From Yersinia pekkanenii (GTDB lineage: Bacteria > Pseudomonadota > Gammaproteobacteria > Enterobacterales > Enterobacteriaceae): DNA of 64,000 nucleotides. Positions 22,319-34,489 of the stretch are shown one piece after another; positions within the stretch are counted from its first letter, which is position 1; each line of letters starts with the position of its first letter. The position numbers and the translations under genes are program-made. The stretch lies in NCBI RefSeq assembly GCF_001152565.1, contig NZ_CQAZ01000017.1:1-64000 (forward strand), written 5' to 3'. The notes beneath the pieces were generated by a model. That model ran no database searches, was not told where the DNA came from, and saw nothing but the letters and a program-made list of their open reading frames with translations.

Positions 22319-22861
22319 CTAAGGCATTAGACCTTTAACATCAATCGGTTTGGCTTCATTTTCGGCGTCGCCTTTCTGCTTGCCGTCAACTGCCATACCG
22401 GACATCCGGTAGAAGTTATATTCCGGATATTTACCCGGCCCCGAGATCAACAAGTCTTCTTTCTCATACACCAGATCCTGACGCTTAAACTCACCCATTT
22501 CGAAATCCGGCGTTAGCTGGATAGCCGTCGTCGGGCAAGCCTCTTCACACAGACCACAGAAAATGCAGCGGGAAAAGTTGATACGGAAGAACTCCGGATA
22601 CCAGCGGCCATCCTGATGCTCTGCTTTCTGTAATGAGATACAGCCAACCGGACAGGCAACGGCGCACAGGTTACAGGCAACGCAACGCTCTTCACCGTCA
22701 GGGTCACGCGTCAACACGATACGGCCACGGTAACGCGGCGGCAGGTAAACCGGTTCTTCCGGATACATTAGGGTTTCGCGCTTATGGAAGGCATGAAGGC
22801 CAATCATCCACAGGCTGCGCACTTGGGTGCCGAAACCAACCACTAACTCTTTCAACGTCAT
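22319..22861 (-). CDS. nuoI: NADH-quinone oxidoreductase subunit I
   Basis: NuoI (180 residues) carries the two [4Fe-4S] clusters N6a and N6b. Both CxxCxxCxxxCP motifs are complete: [12 protein letters not shown] and [12 protein letters not shown]. It links the peripheral arm to the membrane arm next to NuoH and NuoB. Confidence 0.97.
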   Translation of the reverse strand: MTLKELVVGFGTQVRSLWMIGLHAFHKRETLMYPEEPVYLPPRYRGRIVLTRDPDGEERCVACNLCAVACPVGCISLQKAEHQDGRWYPEFFRINFSRCIFCGLCEEACPTTAIQLTPDFEMGEFKRQDLVYEKEDLLISGPGKYPEYNFYRMSGMAVDGKQKGDAENEAKPIDVKGLMP

Positions 22862-22875
22862 GGTTCATTCACCCC

Positions 22876-23853
22876 TTATTGAGCGTTGTACAAAATGACC
22901 GCGGCAGTCGCCAACAGATTCAGCAGGGTCAACGGCAGGCAAACTTTCCAGCCGAATGACATCACTTGGTCATAACGTGGGCGCGGCAAGGATGCACGGA
23001 TCAGAATGAACATCACCATGAAGAAAGCCGTTTTCAGCGCAAACCAGATAAAGGGCGGCAAGAACGGACCTTGCCAACCACCGAAGAACAAGGTGACTAT
23101 CAGTGCAGAGACGGTCACGATACCGATGTATTCACCCACGAAGAACAGACCGAATTTCATACCGGAATATTCAATGTGGTAACCATCGGCCAGCTCTTGT
23201 TCAGCTTCTGGCTGGTCAAAGGGATGACGGTGACAGACTGCAACACCCGCAATAGCAAAGGTTAGGAAACCAAAGAATTGTGGGATGACATTCCAGACGT
23301 GTTCCTGAGAGTTAACAATATCCTGCATGTTGAACGAACCTGCCTGTGCCACCACGCCCATGAGGGATAGGCCGAGGAACACTTCGTAGCTCAGGGTTTG
23401 CGCAGATGCACGCATCGCCCCTAACAGAGAATATTTGTTATTACTCGACCAACCGGCGAACAGTACGGCGTAGACCGTCAGCCCGGCCATCATCAGGAAG
23501 AACAGAATACCGATATTAAGGTCCGCAACCGCCCAGGTCGGGCTGACCGGAACGATAGCAAAAGAGAGCAGCAGTGAGGTAAAGGCAATCACCGGAGCCA
23601 GCGTAAAAATAGCCTTATCGGAGAAGCGCGGTACCCAGTCTTCTTTGAAGAACATTTTGATCATGTCAGCGACCAACTGCAACGACCCGCCCCAACCAAC
23701 ACGGTTTGGCCCGTAACGGTTCTGGAACAAGCCCAGCAAACGGCGCTCGCCGAAGCTCATAAATGCGCCGCAGGTCACTACCACCAACAGAATCACTACC
23801 GCTTTCAGGACAGAGATTAAAATCTCAATCAATTCAGGGGTAAACCAGCTCAT
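22876..23853 (-). CDS. nuoH: NADH-quinone oxidoreductase subunit H
   Basis: NuoH (325 residues) forms the quinone chamber at the junction of the two arms. The conserved [39 protein letters not shown] loop and the charged [22 protein letters not shown] loop are intact. The start overlaps the nuoG stop by four bases. Confidence 0.97.
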   Translation of the reverse strand: MSWFTPELIEILISVLKAVVILLVVVTCGAFMSFGERRLLGLFQNRYGPNRVGWGGSLQLVADMIKMFFKEDWVPRFSDKAIFTLAPVIAFTSLLLSFAIVPVSPTWAVADLNIGILFFLMMAGLTVYAVLFAGWSSNNKYSLLGAMRASAQTLSYEVFLGLSLMGVVAQAGSFNMQDIVNSQEHVWNVIPQFFGFLTFAIAGVAVCHRHPFDQPEAEQELADGYHIEYSGMKFGLFFVGEYIGIVTVSALIVTLFFGGWQGPFLPPFIWFALKTAFFMVMFILIRASLPRPRYDQVMSFGWKVCLPLTLLNLLATAAVILYNAQ

Positions 23854-26594
23854 AGTACTGCCTCCCGCAGATTCTCAACCCGCGCACCCACCATCATCGG
23901 TGGAATGCCCGGTAAGCCAAGCGGCAAGCCGACCTGACCCTGAGCCAAGGTTTCACTCAGACGCACTGGCAGACGCAAAGTCTGACCGGCACAGTTGAAT
24001 TCCACCAGCGTACCGAGATTAACCCCGAGTCGGGCTGCATCAGCAGGATTGACCATCACATAAGGTGCTGGCATCCGCTGCTGGATAACATCTGAACGCT
24101 GAGACATCTCTTCACTACCAAACAGATGATAGTAAGGGGCAATCTGCCAGCCATCAGCCTGAGCGGTAAAGGCTGCTGGGATCGAATCAAAGTAACTCAG
24201 TGTTGCCTCACCGGCTTCAATCAGGCGCACACCTGGATCACCAAAGCGCAAGCTACCCCCCACTTCAGCCTGGAACTTGTTCCATGCTTGTGGTGAGTTC
24301 CAACCCGGTGCCCAAGCAAACGGGATCTGCTGACGATCAGCCAGCGGGCTGTTGTTGCCTTCCATCGAGAAGGCAAACGGCGTATCGATATCCTGCGGCT
24401 GGCGTGGTTCGTGCACACTGATATCCGCGCGCATTGCGGTACGTCCACTGTAGCGGATAGGTGAACGCGCCAGTTTCTGACCACGGATACGGAAGGTGGC
24501 ATCCGGTGCCGCTTCAACAATACCGTTCAACTGTGGCAGTGCGCGAACGCAGGCCGCAATAACGTGATCCAGTTGCGTCCAATCCACATGGCGACGGGTA
24601 TAAGTTGAATGCAAGGAGTGCAACCAGCGCCAGCTTTCCAGCATGATGCTGTTGTTTTCTGGTTTTTTCGGGTCGTCGTAATAGGTTGGATCGTAAACCT
24701 GGAAGAAGCGCTGAGCGCGGCCCTCCTGATTGACCAGCGTCCCATCACTTTCAGCAAAACTGGCGGCAGACAGAATCAAGTTCGCTTTATCCATGATGGC
24801 GGTGCGCTGATGATCAACCACAATCAGGTTGGCGACTTTATCCAATGCTGCATCAACTTTGTCTTGCGCTGCATGGCGATACAAATCGTTTTCCATCACG
24901 ATAACGCTGTCCGCGTCACCTTGGGTCAACGACGCCAATGCTTGATCCAGAGAACCGCCGCCGATCATGGTCAGACCGATGCTGTTGGCGGCGCTGGCAA
25001 CGAAAGTAATACCGACGTCTGAACCACGGCCTTTCAGGGCTTTCGCCACGTTGGCGGCAGCAGCAATGATGGCATCGCTACCCGCATTGCTACCGGTAAT
25101 AATCAGTGGTTTCTTCGCTCCGGCCAACGCCTGCACGATGATATCCACTTTGCCTTTCAGCGCAGGATCGAGGTCAGACACCGCCGGTGCCGACTCATCC
25201 AAAGCATTGGCAACCGCAAAGCCTAAACGGGCCTGGTCATCTACCGGCGCACGGTAATTCCATGCCGCGATATCATCCATGCGGGTGTTATCAACGTTAG
25301 TGATAAACAGCGGATGTTTGGCATGCTGACCAATATTCATGATGGCGGCAATCTGCCAGTCAGCCACTTTTTGTGCGGCAGCCATCTCGCGGGCTTTGCC
25401 TTTCACTGCCTGACGGACCGACAGCGCAATACGAGCACCGGTCTGGGTTAAATCTTCACCCAGAATCAGTACGGCATCGTAGCTTTCAATTTCGCGCAGC
25501 GATGGCGTGTAAACACCGCCTTCTTGCAGCACTTTCAGCATCAGTTGCAAGCGTTGTTGCTCACTTGCGGCAATGCCGGTATAGAAGTTTTCCGCACCGA
25601 CCAGTTCGCGCAACGCAAAGTTGCTTTCCAGGCTGGCACGCGGTGAACCGATACCGATGGTTTTCTTCGCCTGACGCAGAATATCTGCCGCACCTTGCAT
25701 CGCCTGTTCGGCATTCAGGTGGATCCAGTCATTACCACGCAATTGCTGTGGTTGACGTGGGCGGTCTTTCAGGTTGACGTAACCATAACCAAAGCGGCCG
25801 CGATCACACAAGAAGTAATGGTTCACGCTGCCGTTATAACGGTTTTCGATACGGCGCAATTCACCGTAACGTTCGCCGGGGCTGGTGTTACAACCCACGC
25901 TGCACTGTTGGCAGATACTTGGCGCGAACTGCATATCCCATTTACGGTTATAACGCTCGGAATGGGTTTTATCGGTGAATACCCCGGTTGGACATACTTC
26001 TACCAGATTACCGGAGAACTCGCTTTCCAGCGTGCCGCTCTCAGTACGACCAAAGTAGACGTTATCGTGCGCACCGTAGACCCCTAAATCGGTACCATCA
26101 GCGTAATCTTTGTAGTAACGCACACAGCGATAGCAGGCAATACAGCGGTTCATTTCATGCGAGATGAATGGCCCGAGATCCTGATTCTGGTGAGTACGTT
26201 TACTGAAGCGATAGCGGCGGAAACTGTGTCCGGTCATCACTGTCATATCTTGCAGATGACAGTTACCCCCTTCTTCACAGACCGGGCAATCGTGTGGGTG
26301 GTTAGTCATCAACCATTCAACCACACTTTCACGGAACGCTTTGGCTTCGCCGTCATCAATGGAAATAAAGGTTCCATCGGTGGCCGGGGTCATACAGGAC
26401 ATGACCAAACGCCCACGGGTATCATCGGCGTTTTGGTATTGCTTTACCGCACATTGGCGGCAAGCGCCGACGCTTCCCAGCGCCGGATGCCAGCAAAAGT
26501 AAGGAATATCGAGTCCCAGAGAGAGACAAGCCTGTAACAGGTTATCGGCCCCGTTTACGTCGTATTCTTTGCCGTCTACATGTATCGTAGCCAT
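23850..26594 (-). CDS. nuoG: NADH-quinone oxidoreductase subunit G
   Basis: NuoG (914 residues) is the large iron-sulfur subunit of the NADH module. In order it shows the N1b [2Fe-2S] motif ([17 protein letters not shown] and a later Cys), the His-ligated N5 cluster ([14 protein letters not shown]), N4 ([15 protein letters not shown] with CPTG), the additional N7 motif (CQQCSVGCN), then the molybdopterin-oxidoreductase-like C-terminal domain without cofactor. The frame is open 27 codons further upstream through an ERIC repeat, but [11 protein letters not shown] at 26594 is the conserved start and has GGAAG at 7-nt spacing. Confidence 0.96.
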   Translation of the reverse strand: MATIHVDGKEYDVNGADNLLQACLSLGLDIPYFCWHPALGSVGACRQCAVKQYQNADDTRGRLVMSCMTPATDGTFISIDDGEAKAFRESVVEWLMTNHPHDCPVCEEGGNCHLQDMTVMTGHSFRRYRFSKRTHQNQDLGPFISHEMNRCIACYRCVRYYKDYADGTDLGVYGAHDNVYFGRTESGTLESEFSGNLVEVCPTGVFTDKTHSERYNRKWDMQFAPSICQQCSVGCNTSPGERYGELRRIENRYNGSVNHYFLCDRGRFGYGYVNLKDRPRQPQQLRGNDWIHLNAEQAMQGAADILRQAKKTIGIGSPRASLESNFALRELVGAENFYTGIAASEQQRLQLMLKVLQEGGVYTPSLREIESYDAVLILGEDLTQTGARIALSVRQAVKGKAREMAAAQKVADWQIAAIMNIGQHAKHPLFITNVDNTRMDDIAAWNYRAPVDDQARLGFAVANALDESAPAVSDLDPALKGKVDIIVQALAGAKKPLIITGSNAGSDAIIAAAANVAKALKGRGSDVGITFVASAANSIGLTMIGGGSLDQALASLTQGDADSVIVMENDLYRHAAQDKVDAALDKVANLIVVDHQRTAIMDKANLILSAASFAESDGTLVNQEGRAQRFFQVYDPTYYDDPKKPENNSIMLESWRWLHSLHSTYTRRHVDWTQLDHVIAACVRALPQLNGIVEAAPDATFRIRGQKLARSPIRYSGRTAMRADISVHEPRQPQDIDTPFAFSMEGNNSPLADRQQIPFAWAPGWNSPQAWNKFQAEVGGSLRFGDPGVRLIEAGEATLSYFDSIPAAFTAQADGWQIAPYYHLFGSEEMSQRSDVIQQRMPAPYVMVNPADAARLGVNLGTLVEFNCAGQTLRLPVRLSETLAQGQVGLPLGLPGIPPMMVGARVENLREAVL

Positions 26595-26616
26595 ATGCAT
26601 GCTTCCAAGTGGCCTG

Positions 26617-26744
26617 AAATAACCGTCATTCTTTACGCTGCTGCTGTGTTGGCTACCGTCGTTCACACCGGTCATTTAGTTCACTAAACTCCCGGCGTTT
26701 CTCTTCGTTGCCGCCTTGCCGCCACGCAAATTATTTGGTTATTT
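26617..26744 (-). repeat. ERIC-family repeat in the nuoF-nuoG gap
   Basis: This 128-bp element has the ERIC plan: short terminal inverted repeats (ATAACC at 26619-26624, GGTTAT at 26737-26742), the central imperfect palindrome AACGCCGGGAGTTTAGTGAACTAAATGACCGG on the minus strand (written here in two parts: AACGCCGGGAGTTTAG, then TGAACTAAATGACCGG), and the GTAGCCAACA block. It fills most of the 230-bp nuoF-nuoG gap, which in E. coli is much shorter. In yersiniae, ERICs transcribed within operons are known to fold and affect mRNA stability. Confidence 0.75.
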
Positions 26745-26824
26745 TTCAAGCGTTAATTATAAAAACTTTCTTATTGGGTACACTGAGAGGCTACATTCAA
26801 CGTATCTCTATATTACCCAAAGTA

Positions 26825-28192
26825 TCACCAGCGCGCTTTTAAAAGGTTTGGTTGAATACCGGCTATGGCTCGGGTGTTGCCATAGTCCTTGTTCGCGATC
26901 CCGGCTTCGAATTCTTCCCGGAAATATTTGATCGCGCTTTGCAGTGGTTCAACCGCGCCCGGCGCGTGAGCACAGAAGGTTTTGCCCGGCCCTAAGAAGC
27001 GGCACAGTTGCTCCAGCGTCTCAATGTCGCCCGGCTGACCTTCGCCGCGTTCGAGTGCACGCAGGATCTTCACGCTCCATGGCAAACCATCGCGGCAAGG
27101 CGTACACCAGCCACAGGATTCACGGGAAAAGAACTCTTCCAGATTGCGTACCAGCGGCACCATACCGATTTCGTGGTCTACCGCCATCGCCAGCGCAGTC
27201 CCTAAACGGCTGCCTGCTTTGGCGATATTTTCGAAGTCCATCGGCAAATCCAGATGGTCAGCGGTCAGGAAGTCAGTCCCTGCTCCGCCCGGCTGCCAGG
27301 CTTTGAACTTCAGTCCATCGCGCATACCACCGGCATAGTCTTCCAGAATTTCACGGGCTGAGATACCAAACGGCAGTTCCCATAAGCCTGGGTTTTTTAC
27401 CCGACCAGAGAAGCCCATCAGTTTGGTACCGGCATCATTACTCTTACCCGCAGTGATCCCCTGATACCACTCCACGCCATGTTCAATAATGGCCGGAACA
27501 TTACACAGAGTTTCAACGTTATTGACGCAGGTCGGCTTACCCCAAACACCGGAAGAAGCCGGGAAAGGTGGCTTAGAGCGTGGATTGGCACGGCGGCCTT
27601 CCAGCGAGTTAATCAATGCGGTTTCTTCGCCGCAGATATAACGGCCAGCACCGGTATGGACAATCAGCTCGAAATCAAAGCCACTGCCCATAATATTTTT
27701 GCCCAACAGACCGGCTTCGGTAGCCTCGCTAATCGCACGGCGCAAGTGCACGGCCGCTTCGATATACTCGCCACGCAAGAAGATGTAACCACGGTAGGCT
27801 TTCAGCGCAAAGGCACTGATCAGCATCCCTTCCACCAGCAGATGAGGCAATTGCTCCATCAGCAGACGGTCTTTATAAGTACCCGGTTCCATCTCATCGG
27901 CATTACACAGCAGATAGCGGATGTTCATGCTTTCGTCTTTTGGCATCAGGCTCCACTTCAAACCGGTGGAAAAGCCTGCGCCGCCGCGCCCTTTCAGGCC
28001 AGCGTCTTTAACCAAATTGACCACATCAGGGGGTGCCATGCCTTTTAAGGCTTTTTCAGCACCCTGATAACCATTTTTGCTGCGATATTCATCCAGCCAT
28101 ACTGGCTGTTTATCATCGCGCAAGCGCCAGGTCAACGGGTGCATTTCCGGTGTGCGGACGATCTCTTTAGTAAAACCGGATTGAGTTATCAT
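26825..28192 (-). CDS. nuoF: NADH-quinone oxidoreductase subunit F (NADH-binding)
   Basis: NuoF (455 residues) holds the FMN and the NADH site. The glycine-rich [19 protein letters not shown] loop, the [13 protein letters not shown] segment, [13 protein letters not shown] and the N3 [4Fe-4S] ligands [10 protein letters not shown] plus a later Cys (TFCAHAP) are all visible. It overlaps nuoE by four bases. The gap to nuoG is enlarged by an ERIC element. Confidence 0.97.
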   Translation of the reverse strand: MITQSGFTKEIVRTPEMHPLTWRLRDDKQPVWLDEYRSKNGYQGAEKALKGMAPPDVVNLVKDAGLKGRGGAGFSTGLKWSLMPKDESMNIRYLLCNADEMEPGTYKDRLLMEQLPHLLVEGMLISAFALKAYRGYIFLRGEYIEAAVHLRRAISEATEAGLLGKNIMGSGFDFELIVHTGAGRYICGEETALINSLEGRRANPRSKPPFPASSGVWGKPTCVNNVETLCNVPAIIEHGVEWYQGITAGKSNDAGTKLMGFSGRVKNPGLWELPFGISAREILEDYAGGMRDGLKFKAWQPGGAGTDFLTADHLDLPMDFENIAKAGSRLGTALAMAVDHEIGMVPLVRNLEEFFSRESCGWCTPCRDGLPWSVKILRALERGEGQPGDIETLEQLCRFLGPGKTFCAHAPGAVEPLQSAIKYFREEFEAGIANKDYGNTRAIAGIQPNLLKARW

Positions 28193-28752
28193 GGATATTG
28201 CTCCAGTAACTTCTCGATATCTTCAGGCTTCAGGTAGCTGTGAGTATCATCATCGATCATCATGGTTGGGCCACGATCACAGTTACCTAAACAGCAGGTC
28301 GGCAACAGTGTAAAGCGGCCATCAAAGGTCGTCTGGCCCGGCTGAATACTGAGTTTTTTAGAAATTGCGGCCTGGATCCCTTGATATCCCGTGATGTGGC
28401 ACACCACGCTGTCACAGTAACGGATCACATGACGCCCAACCGGTTGACGGAAGATCTGACTGTAGAATGTGGCAACCCCTTCAACATCACTGGCCGGGAT
28501 ACCCAGCACTTCAGCAATAGCGTGGATCGCCCCATCCGGTACCCAGCCGCGTTTTTTCTGCACAATTTTCAGTGCTTCGATCGACGCGGCGCGAGCATCT
28601 TCGTAATGGTGTTTTTCATGCTCGATAGCATCACGTTCTTCAGTACTCAACTCGAAAGCCTCGGGGATGGTCACCGGTTCAGCCGCATTGACTGCCAGAT
28701 CCACCACATTTTGGCTTTCGTTACTCACCTGAGTCTCTTTTTGATCACTCAT
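28189..28752 (-). CDS. nuoE: NADH-quinone oxidoreductase subunit E
   Basis: NuoE carries the [2Fe-2S] cluster N1a; its four cysteines are seen in YCDSVVCH and CCLGNC with the expected spacing. At 187 residues it is about 20 residues longer than the E. coli protein. The extra length is an acidic, low-complexity N terminus before [22 protein letters not shown]. No internal ATG offers a shorter start, so I keep 28752, two bases after nuoCD. Confidence 0.95.
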   Translation of the reverse strand: MSDQKETQVSNESQNVVDLAVNAAEPVTIPEAFELSTEERDAIEHEKHHYEDARAASIEALKIVQKKRGWVPDGAIHAIAEVLGIPASDVEGVATFYSQIFRQPVGRHVIRYCDSVVCHITGYQGIQAAISKKLSIQPGQTTFDGRFTLLPTCCLGNCDRGPTMMIDDDTHSYLKPEDIEKLLEQYP

Positions 28753-28754
28753 AA

Positions 28755-30551
28755 TTAGCGGTCCACATCAGACATTACAAAATCGATACTGCCCAGATAG
28801 ACAATCAGGTCAGATACCAGGCTGCCACGGATAACCGAGGGGATCTGCTGCAAATGGGCATAGCTTGGGGTACGTATCCGGGTGCGGTAGCTCATGGTGC
28901 TGCCGTCACTGGTTAGATAGTAACTGTTGATCCCTTTGGTCGCTTCAACCATTTGGAATGATTCGTTAGCTGGCATCACCGGACCCCATGAAACTTGCAG
29001 GAAGTGAGTGATCAGCGTTTCGATATGTTGCAGCGTACGTTCTTTCGGTGGCGGCGTGGTCAGTGGGTGGTCTGCCTTGAATGGCCCTTCTGGCATGTTT
29101 TTATAACATTGCTCCAGAATGCGCAGGCTTTGACGCAATTCTTCCACTTTCAGCATCACACGATCATAGCAGTCGCCGTTGTTACCGATTGGAACTTCAA
29201 AATCAAAGTTTTCATAACCGGAATACGGACGCCACTTACGCACGTCAAACTCAACCCCAGTGGCACGCAGGCCAGCGCCGGTGACACCCCATTCCAATGC
29301 TTCTTTGGCATTGTAAGCCGCCACGCCGACAGAACGCCCTTTCAGGATACTGTTCTCTAAGGCAGCTTTGACATAGGAATCCAGACGTTTTGGCATCCAG
29401 TCAAGGAAGTCGCGCAGTAAACGTTCCCAGCCACGTGGCAGGTCATGTGCCACACCACCAATGCGGAACCAGGCCGGATGCATACGGAAACCGGTAATCG
29501 CCTCGATCACGTCGTACACTTTCTGCCGGTCGGTAAAGGCGAAGAACACCGGCGTCATTGCGCCTACGTCTTGAATAAAGGTACTGATGTACAGCAGATG
29601 ACTGTTGATGCGGAATAATTCAGACAACATCACGCGGATGGTTTTAACCCGATCGGGTACGACGATACCCGCCAGTTTTTCAACCGCCAGTACGTAAGGC
29701 ATTTCGTTAACGCAGCCGCCCAGATATTCGATACGGTCAGTGTACGGGATATAGCTGTGCCAGGACTGGCGTTCGCCCATCTTCTCCGCACCACGATGGT
29801 GGTAACCCACATCCGGTACGCAGTCGACAATCTCTTCGCCATCCAACTGCAACACAATACGGAACGCACCATGTGAAGAGGGGTGGTTCGGGCCGAGGTT
29901 AAGGAACATAAAGTCCTCGTTTTCGGTGCCGCGCTTCATGCCCCAGTCTTCGGGTTTGAAGGTCAGAGATTCCATCTCCAGATCTTCTTTCTGCTTGGTC
30001 AGCACAAAGGGATCGAACTCAGTCGCCCGCGCCGGATAATCTTTACGCAGCGGATGTCCTTCCCACGTCTGCGGCATCATGATGCGCGTCAAATGTGGGT
30101 GACCATCAAAGGTAATACCGAACATTTCCCAGGTTTCCCGCTCATACCAGTTGGCATTCGGGAAAATCTTAGTGGCTGTGGGCACATGCATGTCTTTTTC
30201 AGACAGTGCCACTTTCAGCATAATATCGCGGTTACGTTCGATGGATAGCAGATGATAGAAAACAGAAAAATCCGCATCAGGGAGGCCCTGGCGGTGAGTT
30301 CGAAGGCGCTCATCGACACCATGCAGGTCGAACAGCATGACATACGGCTTCGGTTGTTTTCTCAGGAACGTCATTATTTCCAGCAATTGTTCACGCTTCA
30401 CCCATACCACGGGCATACCGGTACGGGTCGCTTGAACAACAAAGGCCTCAGGCCCAAAACGGTTCGACAGTTCACCGATCACCGGATCATCGAGATGTGA
30501 ACGGGTTTGCCATGCAGGCTGTGCGCTGTCGGACGTCGTTAAATCGGTCAT
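28755..30551 (-). CDS. nuoC: NADH-quinone oxidoreductase fused subunit CD
   Basis: The 598-residue protein is the fused NuoC (about residues 1-190) and NuoD (about 200-598), as is normal in enterobacteria. The NuoD part shows [15 protein letters not shown] and [13 protein letters not shown], which line the quinone pocket. It forms the base of the peripheral arm with NuoB and NuoI. Confidence 0.96.
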   Translation of the reverse strand: MTDLTTSDSAQPAWQTRSHLDDPVIGELSNRFGPEAFVVQATRTGMPVVWVKREQLLEIMTFLRKQPKPYVMLFDLHGVDERLRTHRQGLPDADFSVFYHLLSIERNRDIMLKVALSEKDMHVPTATKIFPNANWYERETWEMFGITFDGHPHLTRIMMPQTWEGHPLRKDYPARATEFDPFVLTKQKEDLEMESLTFKPEDWGMKRGTENEDFMFLNLGPNHPSSHGAFRIVLQLDGEEIVDCVPDVGYHHRGAEKMGERQSWHSYIPYTDRIEYLGGCVNEMPYVLAVEKLAGIVVPDRVKTIRVMLSELFRINSHLLYISTFIQDVGAMTPVFFAFTDRQKVYDVIEAITGFRMHPAWFRIGGVAHDLPRGWERLLRDFLDWMPKRLDSYVKAALENSILKGRSVGVAAYNAKEALEWGVTGAGLRATGVEFDVRKWRPYSGYENFDFEVPIGNNGDCYDRVMLKVEELRQSLRILEQCYKNMPEGPFKADHPLTTPPPKERTLQHIETLITHFLQVSWGPVMPANESFQMVEATKGINSYYLTSDGSTMSYRTRIRTPSYAHLQQIPSVIRGSLVSDLIVYLGSIDFVMSDVDR

Positions 30552-30677
30552 TATTTATTCACCACACTGTTTTTTTCACCACACTGAATGTGTCATTTTG
30601 TGGTCATTTTCCGCACACATGTTCTGGAAGAAAAATCGTTCATTCCAAAAACAAATCACTTACGTACCAAGATATTG

Positions 30678-30705
30678 CACCGCTCTCTTTCGCCACTCTA
30701 GCGGT
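30678..30705 (-). promoter_or_regulatory. Hairpin in the nuoB-nuoCD spacer
   Basis: CACCGCT near 30678 can pair with AGCGGTG near 30699 in the 171-bp gap between nuoB and nuoCD. A T run does not follow directly on the minus strand. It may be a processing or stability stem rather than a terminator. Confidence 0.4.
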
Positions 30706-30722
30706 GCGAAAAATAAGCAGAT

Positions 30723-31400
30723 TCAGACCTCATCAGGGGTACGCAGGTTAGTTACTGCAATTCGTTCAGCATGCTTACGTTCTCTTTCCGGCTGCATATT
30801 GGCGCGGTAGACACCTTGATCACCGACAACCCAAGAGAGAGGACGACGTTCTTTACCAATGGATTCCTGTAGCAACAGCAGTGCTTGCATATAGGCTTCC
30901 GGACGTGGTGGGCAGCCTGGAATGTATACATCTACCGGCAGGAATTTATCCACGCCCTGTACCACAGAATAGATATCGTACATGCCGCCGGAGTTGGCAC
31001 AAGCTCCCATCGAGATAACCCATTTCGGTTCCAGCATTTGTTCATACAAACGCTGAATAACCGGAGCCATTTTGGTAAAGCAGGTACCGGCCACGACCAT
31101 AAAATCAGCCTGACGCGGGGAAGCACGTAATACTTCAGCACCAAAACGAGCGACGTCATGTACGGCAGTGAACGAAGTCACCATCTCCACATAACAGCAG
31201 GAAAGACCGAAGTTATACGGCCAAAGGGAGTTCTTGCGCCCCCAGTTCACCATGTCATGCATGGCGTTCTCGAGTTTACCCATGTAAACACTACGGTGGA
31301 CATGTTGCTCGAGAGGATCGCCGCTGACGGTTTCCTGAGTTTGCAGGGGGTAACGGTCATTTTCACCGTTAGGGTCTATGCGGGTGAGCGTATAGTCCAT
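30723..31400 (-). CDS. nuoB: NADH-quinone oxidoreductase subunit B
   Basis: NuoB (225 residues) bears the terminal [4Fe-4S] cluster N2 that reduces quinone. The tandem cysteines in GLSCCYVEM, and the later cysteines in [17 protein letters not shown] and [18 protein letters not shown], are in place. It is separated from nuoA by an ERIC element. Confidence 0.97.
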   Translation of the reverse strand: MDYTLTRIDPNGENDRYPLQTQETVSGDPLEQHVHRSVYMGKLENAMHDMVNWGRKNSLWPYNFGLSCCYVEMVTSFTAVHDVARFGAEVLRASPRQADFMVVAGTCFTKMAPVIQRLYEQMLEPKWVISMGACANSGGMYDIYSVVQGVDKFLPVDVYIPGCPPRPEAYMQALLLLQESIGKERRPLSWVVGDQGVYRANMQPERERKHAERIAVTNLRTPDEV

Positions 31401-31430
31401 GTTAATGCCTCGCTGTATTTATTGACCACT

Positions 31431-31555
31431 ATACCCTTTGTTCTTGGAGCCGCAGGGTTGTTAGCTGTGCGCCCTCACCCGAATCACTTACCTGAGTAAG
31501 TTCATCGGGATTCGTTTGCTTGCTGCCTACCTGCAACACCAAGCTCTTTGGGTAT
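31431..31555 (-). repeat. ERIC-family repeat overlapping the 3' end of nuoA
   Basis: This 125-bp element has terminal inverted repeats ATACCC (31431-31436) and GGGTAT (31550-31555). Its core on the minus strand is GAATCCCGATGAACTTACTC then AGGTAAGTGATTCGGGTGAG, the Yersinia version of the ERIC core. The nuoA stop codon (31502) and the 17 preceding codons lie inside it. The rest fills the nuoA-nuoB gap. Confidence 0.85.
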
Positions 31556-32002
31556 CTCTTGCGGATGACTGCTGGCGTATTTGACTATGCTCGGTTTGCT
31601 CACACGGCGATTAGAACGCGCAGGAGTCCAGTCCAGAGCGCCAATGCGCACCAGATAAACCAAACCAGCCAAGAGCACCAAAATGAAAATGGTTGCTTCG
31701 ATAAAGCCTACCCAGCCACTCTCACGGATAGAGATTGACCATGCATATAGGTACAGGGCTTCAACATCGAAAATAACGAAGAACATGGCGACCAGATAAA
31801 ACTTGGCAGACAAACGCATACGCGCGGAGCCTACGGAGTCAATACCGGATTCATAAGGCACGTTTTTGGCACGGGCCCGAGCTCTCCCGCCCAGAAAAAA
31901 CGCACCTAAGAGCATCAAACCGCACAGCCCGATAGCGCCGATCAGGAATACAGCGAACGCCCAATGATGAGCGATAACTTCAGTGGTTGTTGACATACGC
32001 AT
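31502..32002 (-). CDS. nuoA: NADH-quinone oxidoreductase subunit A, with ERIC-derived C terminus
   Basis: NuoA (166 residues) is a three-helix membrane subunit at the arm junction; the [24 protein letters not shown] loop is the family hallmark. E. coli NuoA has 147 residues. Here residues 150-166 ([17 protein letters not shown]) and the stop are encoded by the terminal part of an ERIC repeat. The native tail after [15 protein letters not shown] appears to have been partly replaced. This is the first gene of the nuo operon. I keep the first ATG (32002), which has a GAG ribosome site at 6-nt spacing. Confidence 0.95.
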   Translation of the reverse strand: MRMSTTTEVIAHHWAFAVFLIGAIGLCGLMLLGAFFLGGRARARAKNVPYESGIDSVGSARMRLSAKFYLVAMFFVIFDVEALYLYAWSISIRESGWVGFIEATIFILVLLAGLVYLVRIGALDWTPARSNRRVSKPSIVKYASSHPQEIPKELGVAGRQQANESR

Positions 32003-32677
32003 TGCTTACTCATCAAAAGTGGCGTCGGACATCCTGCTCTTGAGTTGGCAGTTAGTGCACCACATCGATTCAAAGGGAAGGAATAAAACCACACAAAACA
32101 CACTGTCTTTACAACTGCTTAGCCAGCGTTTTACTGTGGGCTTTTTACTCCTTTCAGTAACCTTTTGTCAACTTAGACAAAAGTAACTACACATTAATTT
32201 ACAAACGAATGATCTTGCTTAACAAATGGTGCGAACTCAAAAGCTAAATCGAGTCAGTAATTTGTCAAATCAGAACATACACCTACAAACCAACATGGAG
32301 GATTCGCTTTAACTATACCATTGTCTCAGGAATAACCTGTTCTTCCACTCACTAGCTAGGGGTATTTTTTTGATCCAGAACACGTTTTGAGGGTTATTTC
32401 ATAAATATTCGACGTGAAAAGTTGTCTTTTAAAAAAAATAAATAATGGAACGTTGTTTTAATAAAAACAAATGAAAAAATAAGAAGAAATATTAACCACT
32501 AATTCAATATGGTTTATTTTGCTTTAACCCCTACTCAGACGCATCGCTAAGTGAAATAAAGCGACGTTTTAAGCATGAAATTAAACGGAAGCAGTGGAAA
32601 ACTGTTTTTTATAAAAGATAAAAACAAAAAAGCCCCTAAAATAAGGGGCTTATGATATTTTAATTAACGCCAGACGT
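32003..32677. promoter_or_regulatory. nuo promoter region and rovM 3' flank
   Basis: These 675 bases have no gene. The part next to nuoA should hold the complex I promoters. I see AT-rich blocks but cannot point to one convincing -35/-10 pair. In E. coli the matching region is long and bound by ArcA, NarL and IHF; whether that applies here is inference. The end next to rovM holds a terminator. Confidence 0.5.
32630..32651 (-). terminator. Terminator of rovM/lrhA
   Basis: The stem 32630-32637 with 32644-32651 (AAGCCCCT and its complement) is followed by a T run when read on the minus strand, 27 bases after the rovM stop. Confidence 0.85.
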
Positions 32678-33610
32678 TCAACTTTTCTCGTCTATTAAAT
32701 AATCAGAATCCAGCACTAAATCCGATCCAGACGGCAAGCCATGTTGGTGGCCCGTCTGCATAGCATCAAAAATGGCTAACGCCAATTCGTTGCCACACTG
32801 ACTGTCTTTACATAATGCATAATGTGTTTCAGGCAACCGAGGCAGCCCTTCTGTTTCACCCAGTACGCGTAAATCAGGACTCATCATCTCTATCGGTCTG
32901 GCGGTCACACCCAGCCCAGCCCTGACTGCCGCTCGAATGGCAGAAAGCGAAGAGGCTACATAGGCGATACGCCATGCAATACCGGCTCTGGTCAGATATT
33001 CTGTTGCCATATCGCGGAATGGGCTTGGCTCATCCATCACCACTAAAGGAACCGATTCGCCGGGCAGGAACTGATAGTCGGCGGAACAATACCAAAGCGT
33101 GGGTGATGTTCTTAAAATCACATGAGGATGAGTGTCGACCTTGGCCGTGGTAATAGCCAGATCCACTTCGCCTTTACTCAGCATCTCGGCAATAAATGGA
33201 CTGCGTTTTATCCGCACATCTATCTTTAGCCGAGGATATAGCGTCGCTACTCGGTTCAGCAGGAAAGGTAACAGTGTATCGGCAGTATCATCAGATGCGC
33301 CGATAATGAATGACCCTTCTATATCGCTGTACATAAGTGACGTACAAGCTTCATCGTTGAAACGCAAAATCTTTCTGGCATAGCCAAGTAACTGGAGACC
33401 ATGTTCAGTGAGTAATTTGTTACGCCCATGACGGGCAAATAACTCCTTACCAACTAACTGTTCTAACCGTTGCATTTGCTGGCTAACTGCTGACTGAGTT
33501 CGACAAACCGCTGCAGCAGCAGAGGCAAAAGTATTCAAGTCAGCAACAGCTACAAAGGTTCTAAGCAGATCGAGGTCGAGATTAATTATCGGACGATTTG
33601 CATTTGTCAT
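32678..33610 (-). CDS. lrhA: LysR-type regulator RovM/LrhA
   Basis: A 310-residue LysR regulator. The N-terminal winged helix (residues about 11-70, [39 protein letters not shown]) is followed by an effector-binding domain. Sequence and position next to nuoA and alaA identify LrhA. In Yersinia this protein is called RovM and represses rovA, the activator of invasin. In E. coli it represses flhDC and influences rpoS translation. The gene is monocistronic with an 0.8-kb AT-rich upstream region and its own terminator. Confidence 0.93.
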   Translation of the reverse strand: MTNANRPIINLDLDLLRTFVAVADLNTFASAAAAVCRTQSAVSQQMQRLEQLVGKELFARHGRNKLLTEHGLQLLGYARKILRFNDEACTSLMYSDIEGSFIIGASDDTADTLLPFLLNRVATLYPRLKIDVRIKRSPFIAEMLSKGEVDLAITTAKVDTHPHVILRTSPTLWYCSADYQFLPGESVPLVVMDEPSPFRDMATEYLTRAGIAWRIAYVASSLSAIRAAVRAGLGVTARPIEMMSPDLRVLGETEGLPRLPETHYALCKDSQCGNELALAIFDAMQTGHQHGLPSGSDLVLDSDYLIDEKS

Positions 33611-34489
33611 AGTGTATTCTTCACTTTTTTGAATTCTAATTACAAACTACCCTGGTGTTTAAGTATTAGCGCCATCAATAAGCAACAACGCTAAGTATGA
33701 CAGTACCCCACTCATTAGAGTAGGGCAAAAAATTTACTTATATTTCGTTACCGCTATCTCTTTTTAAAAAAATCTATTGGATAAGTTATGTATTTGTTTG
33801 TAAATACGTTGATAAAAAAACACTAAATCTTCGATAAATGAAGATTTTTCTCTTCAGTAACCGTTTTTTTCTGACCGCCCTTATAAGACGACAAGCCTAT
33901 TCTAATTAAAAAAGCAGGCTCTGCCATCTCAATAATATCAAAAAATATCAATATATCTCTAAGTGTATTTTTTACTTAATTGAACAAATTCAAGCAATAA
34001 CATTTAAGAGTTGTTTTTATTTTCATAATTAACATTAATTATTCTTAATAGTTTTCCGATTTACAATTTTCTCCTATGCCCCTTTTGAAAATAGGTATGA
34101 TGATATAAATGGTTGAACTGAGATTTTTGCCATTAAAACCCCACATAATTCATGCCCTATTACTGACTCTTATAGGCAAATCTTCGCTGAGAGGAAAGTC
34201 AACCTCGCCTTATGCACATATTTTTCCTTAATAACTGTCTATCGCTAAAGCTGCCAGAATAAAACTTCAGATAAACGCATCAATTAGACATAACCGAGTG
34301 AGTTTGCGGGTAAAACCCCCGTAATCTCTTTGGCTCTTTTCGGCCCACGGTCATTTGCAATAAAAACACAAGCATTTGCACTAAAGATCTGCATAGAACT
34401 TCAAAAATCAACAGCGTCGGAGTACATTGGATACCTTGCAGTGTTCCGCGCTGAGGACACGCTTTTACCAGCAAAAGGCTCATTTTTTT
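33611..34489. promoter_or_regulatory. Long AT-rich region between rovM and alaA
   Basis: This 879-bp divergent region has no convincing gene. It is strongly AT-rich with many A and T tracts, as expected for an H-NS-bound or highly regulated promoter region. It must hold the rovM promoter(s) on the minus strand, with room for a long leader, and the alaA promoter on the plus strand. No specific element can be assigned by eye. Confidence 0.5.

Noticed and set aside
23854-23859. AGTACT in the host part at nuoH/nuoG
   Set aside because: Copies in the first 50 kb (about five) are no more frequent than chance, so they are not part of the prophage signal.
26595-26675. N-terminal extension of nuoG by 27 codons
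   Set aside because: The extension translates the ERIC repeat. The start at 26594 has the better ribosome site and the conserved N terminus.
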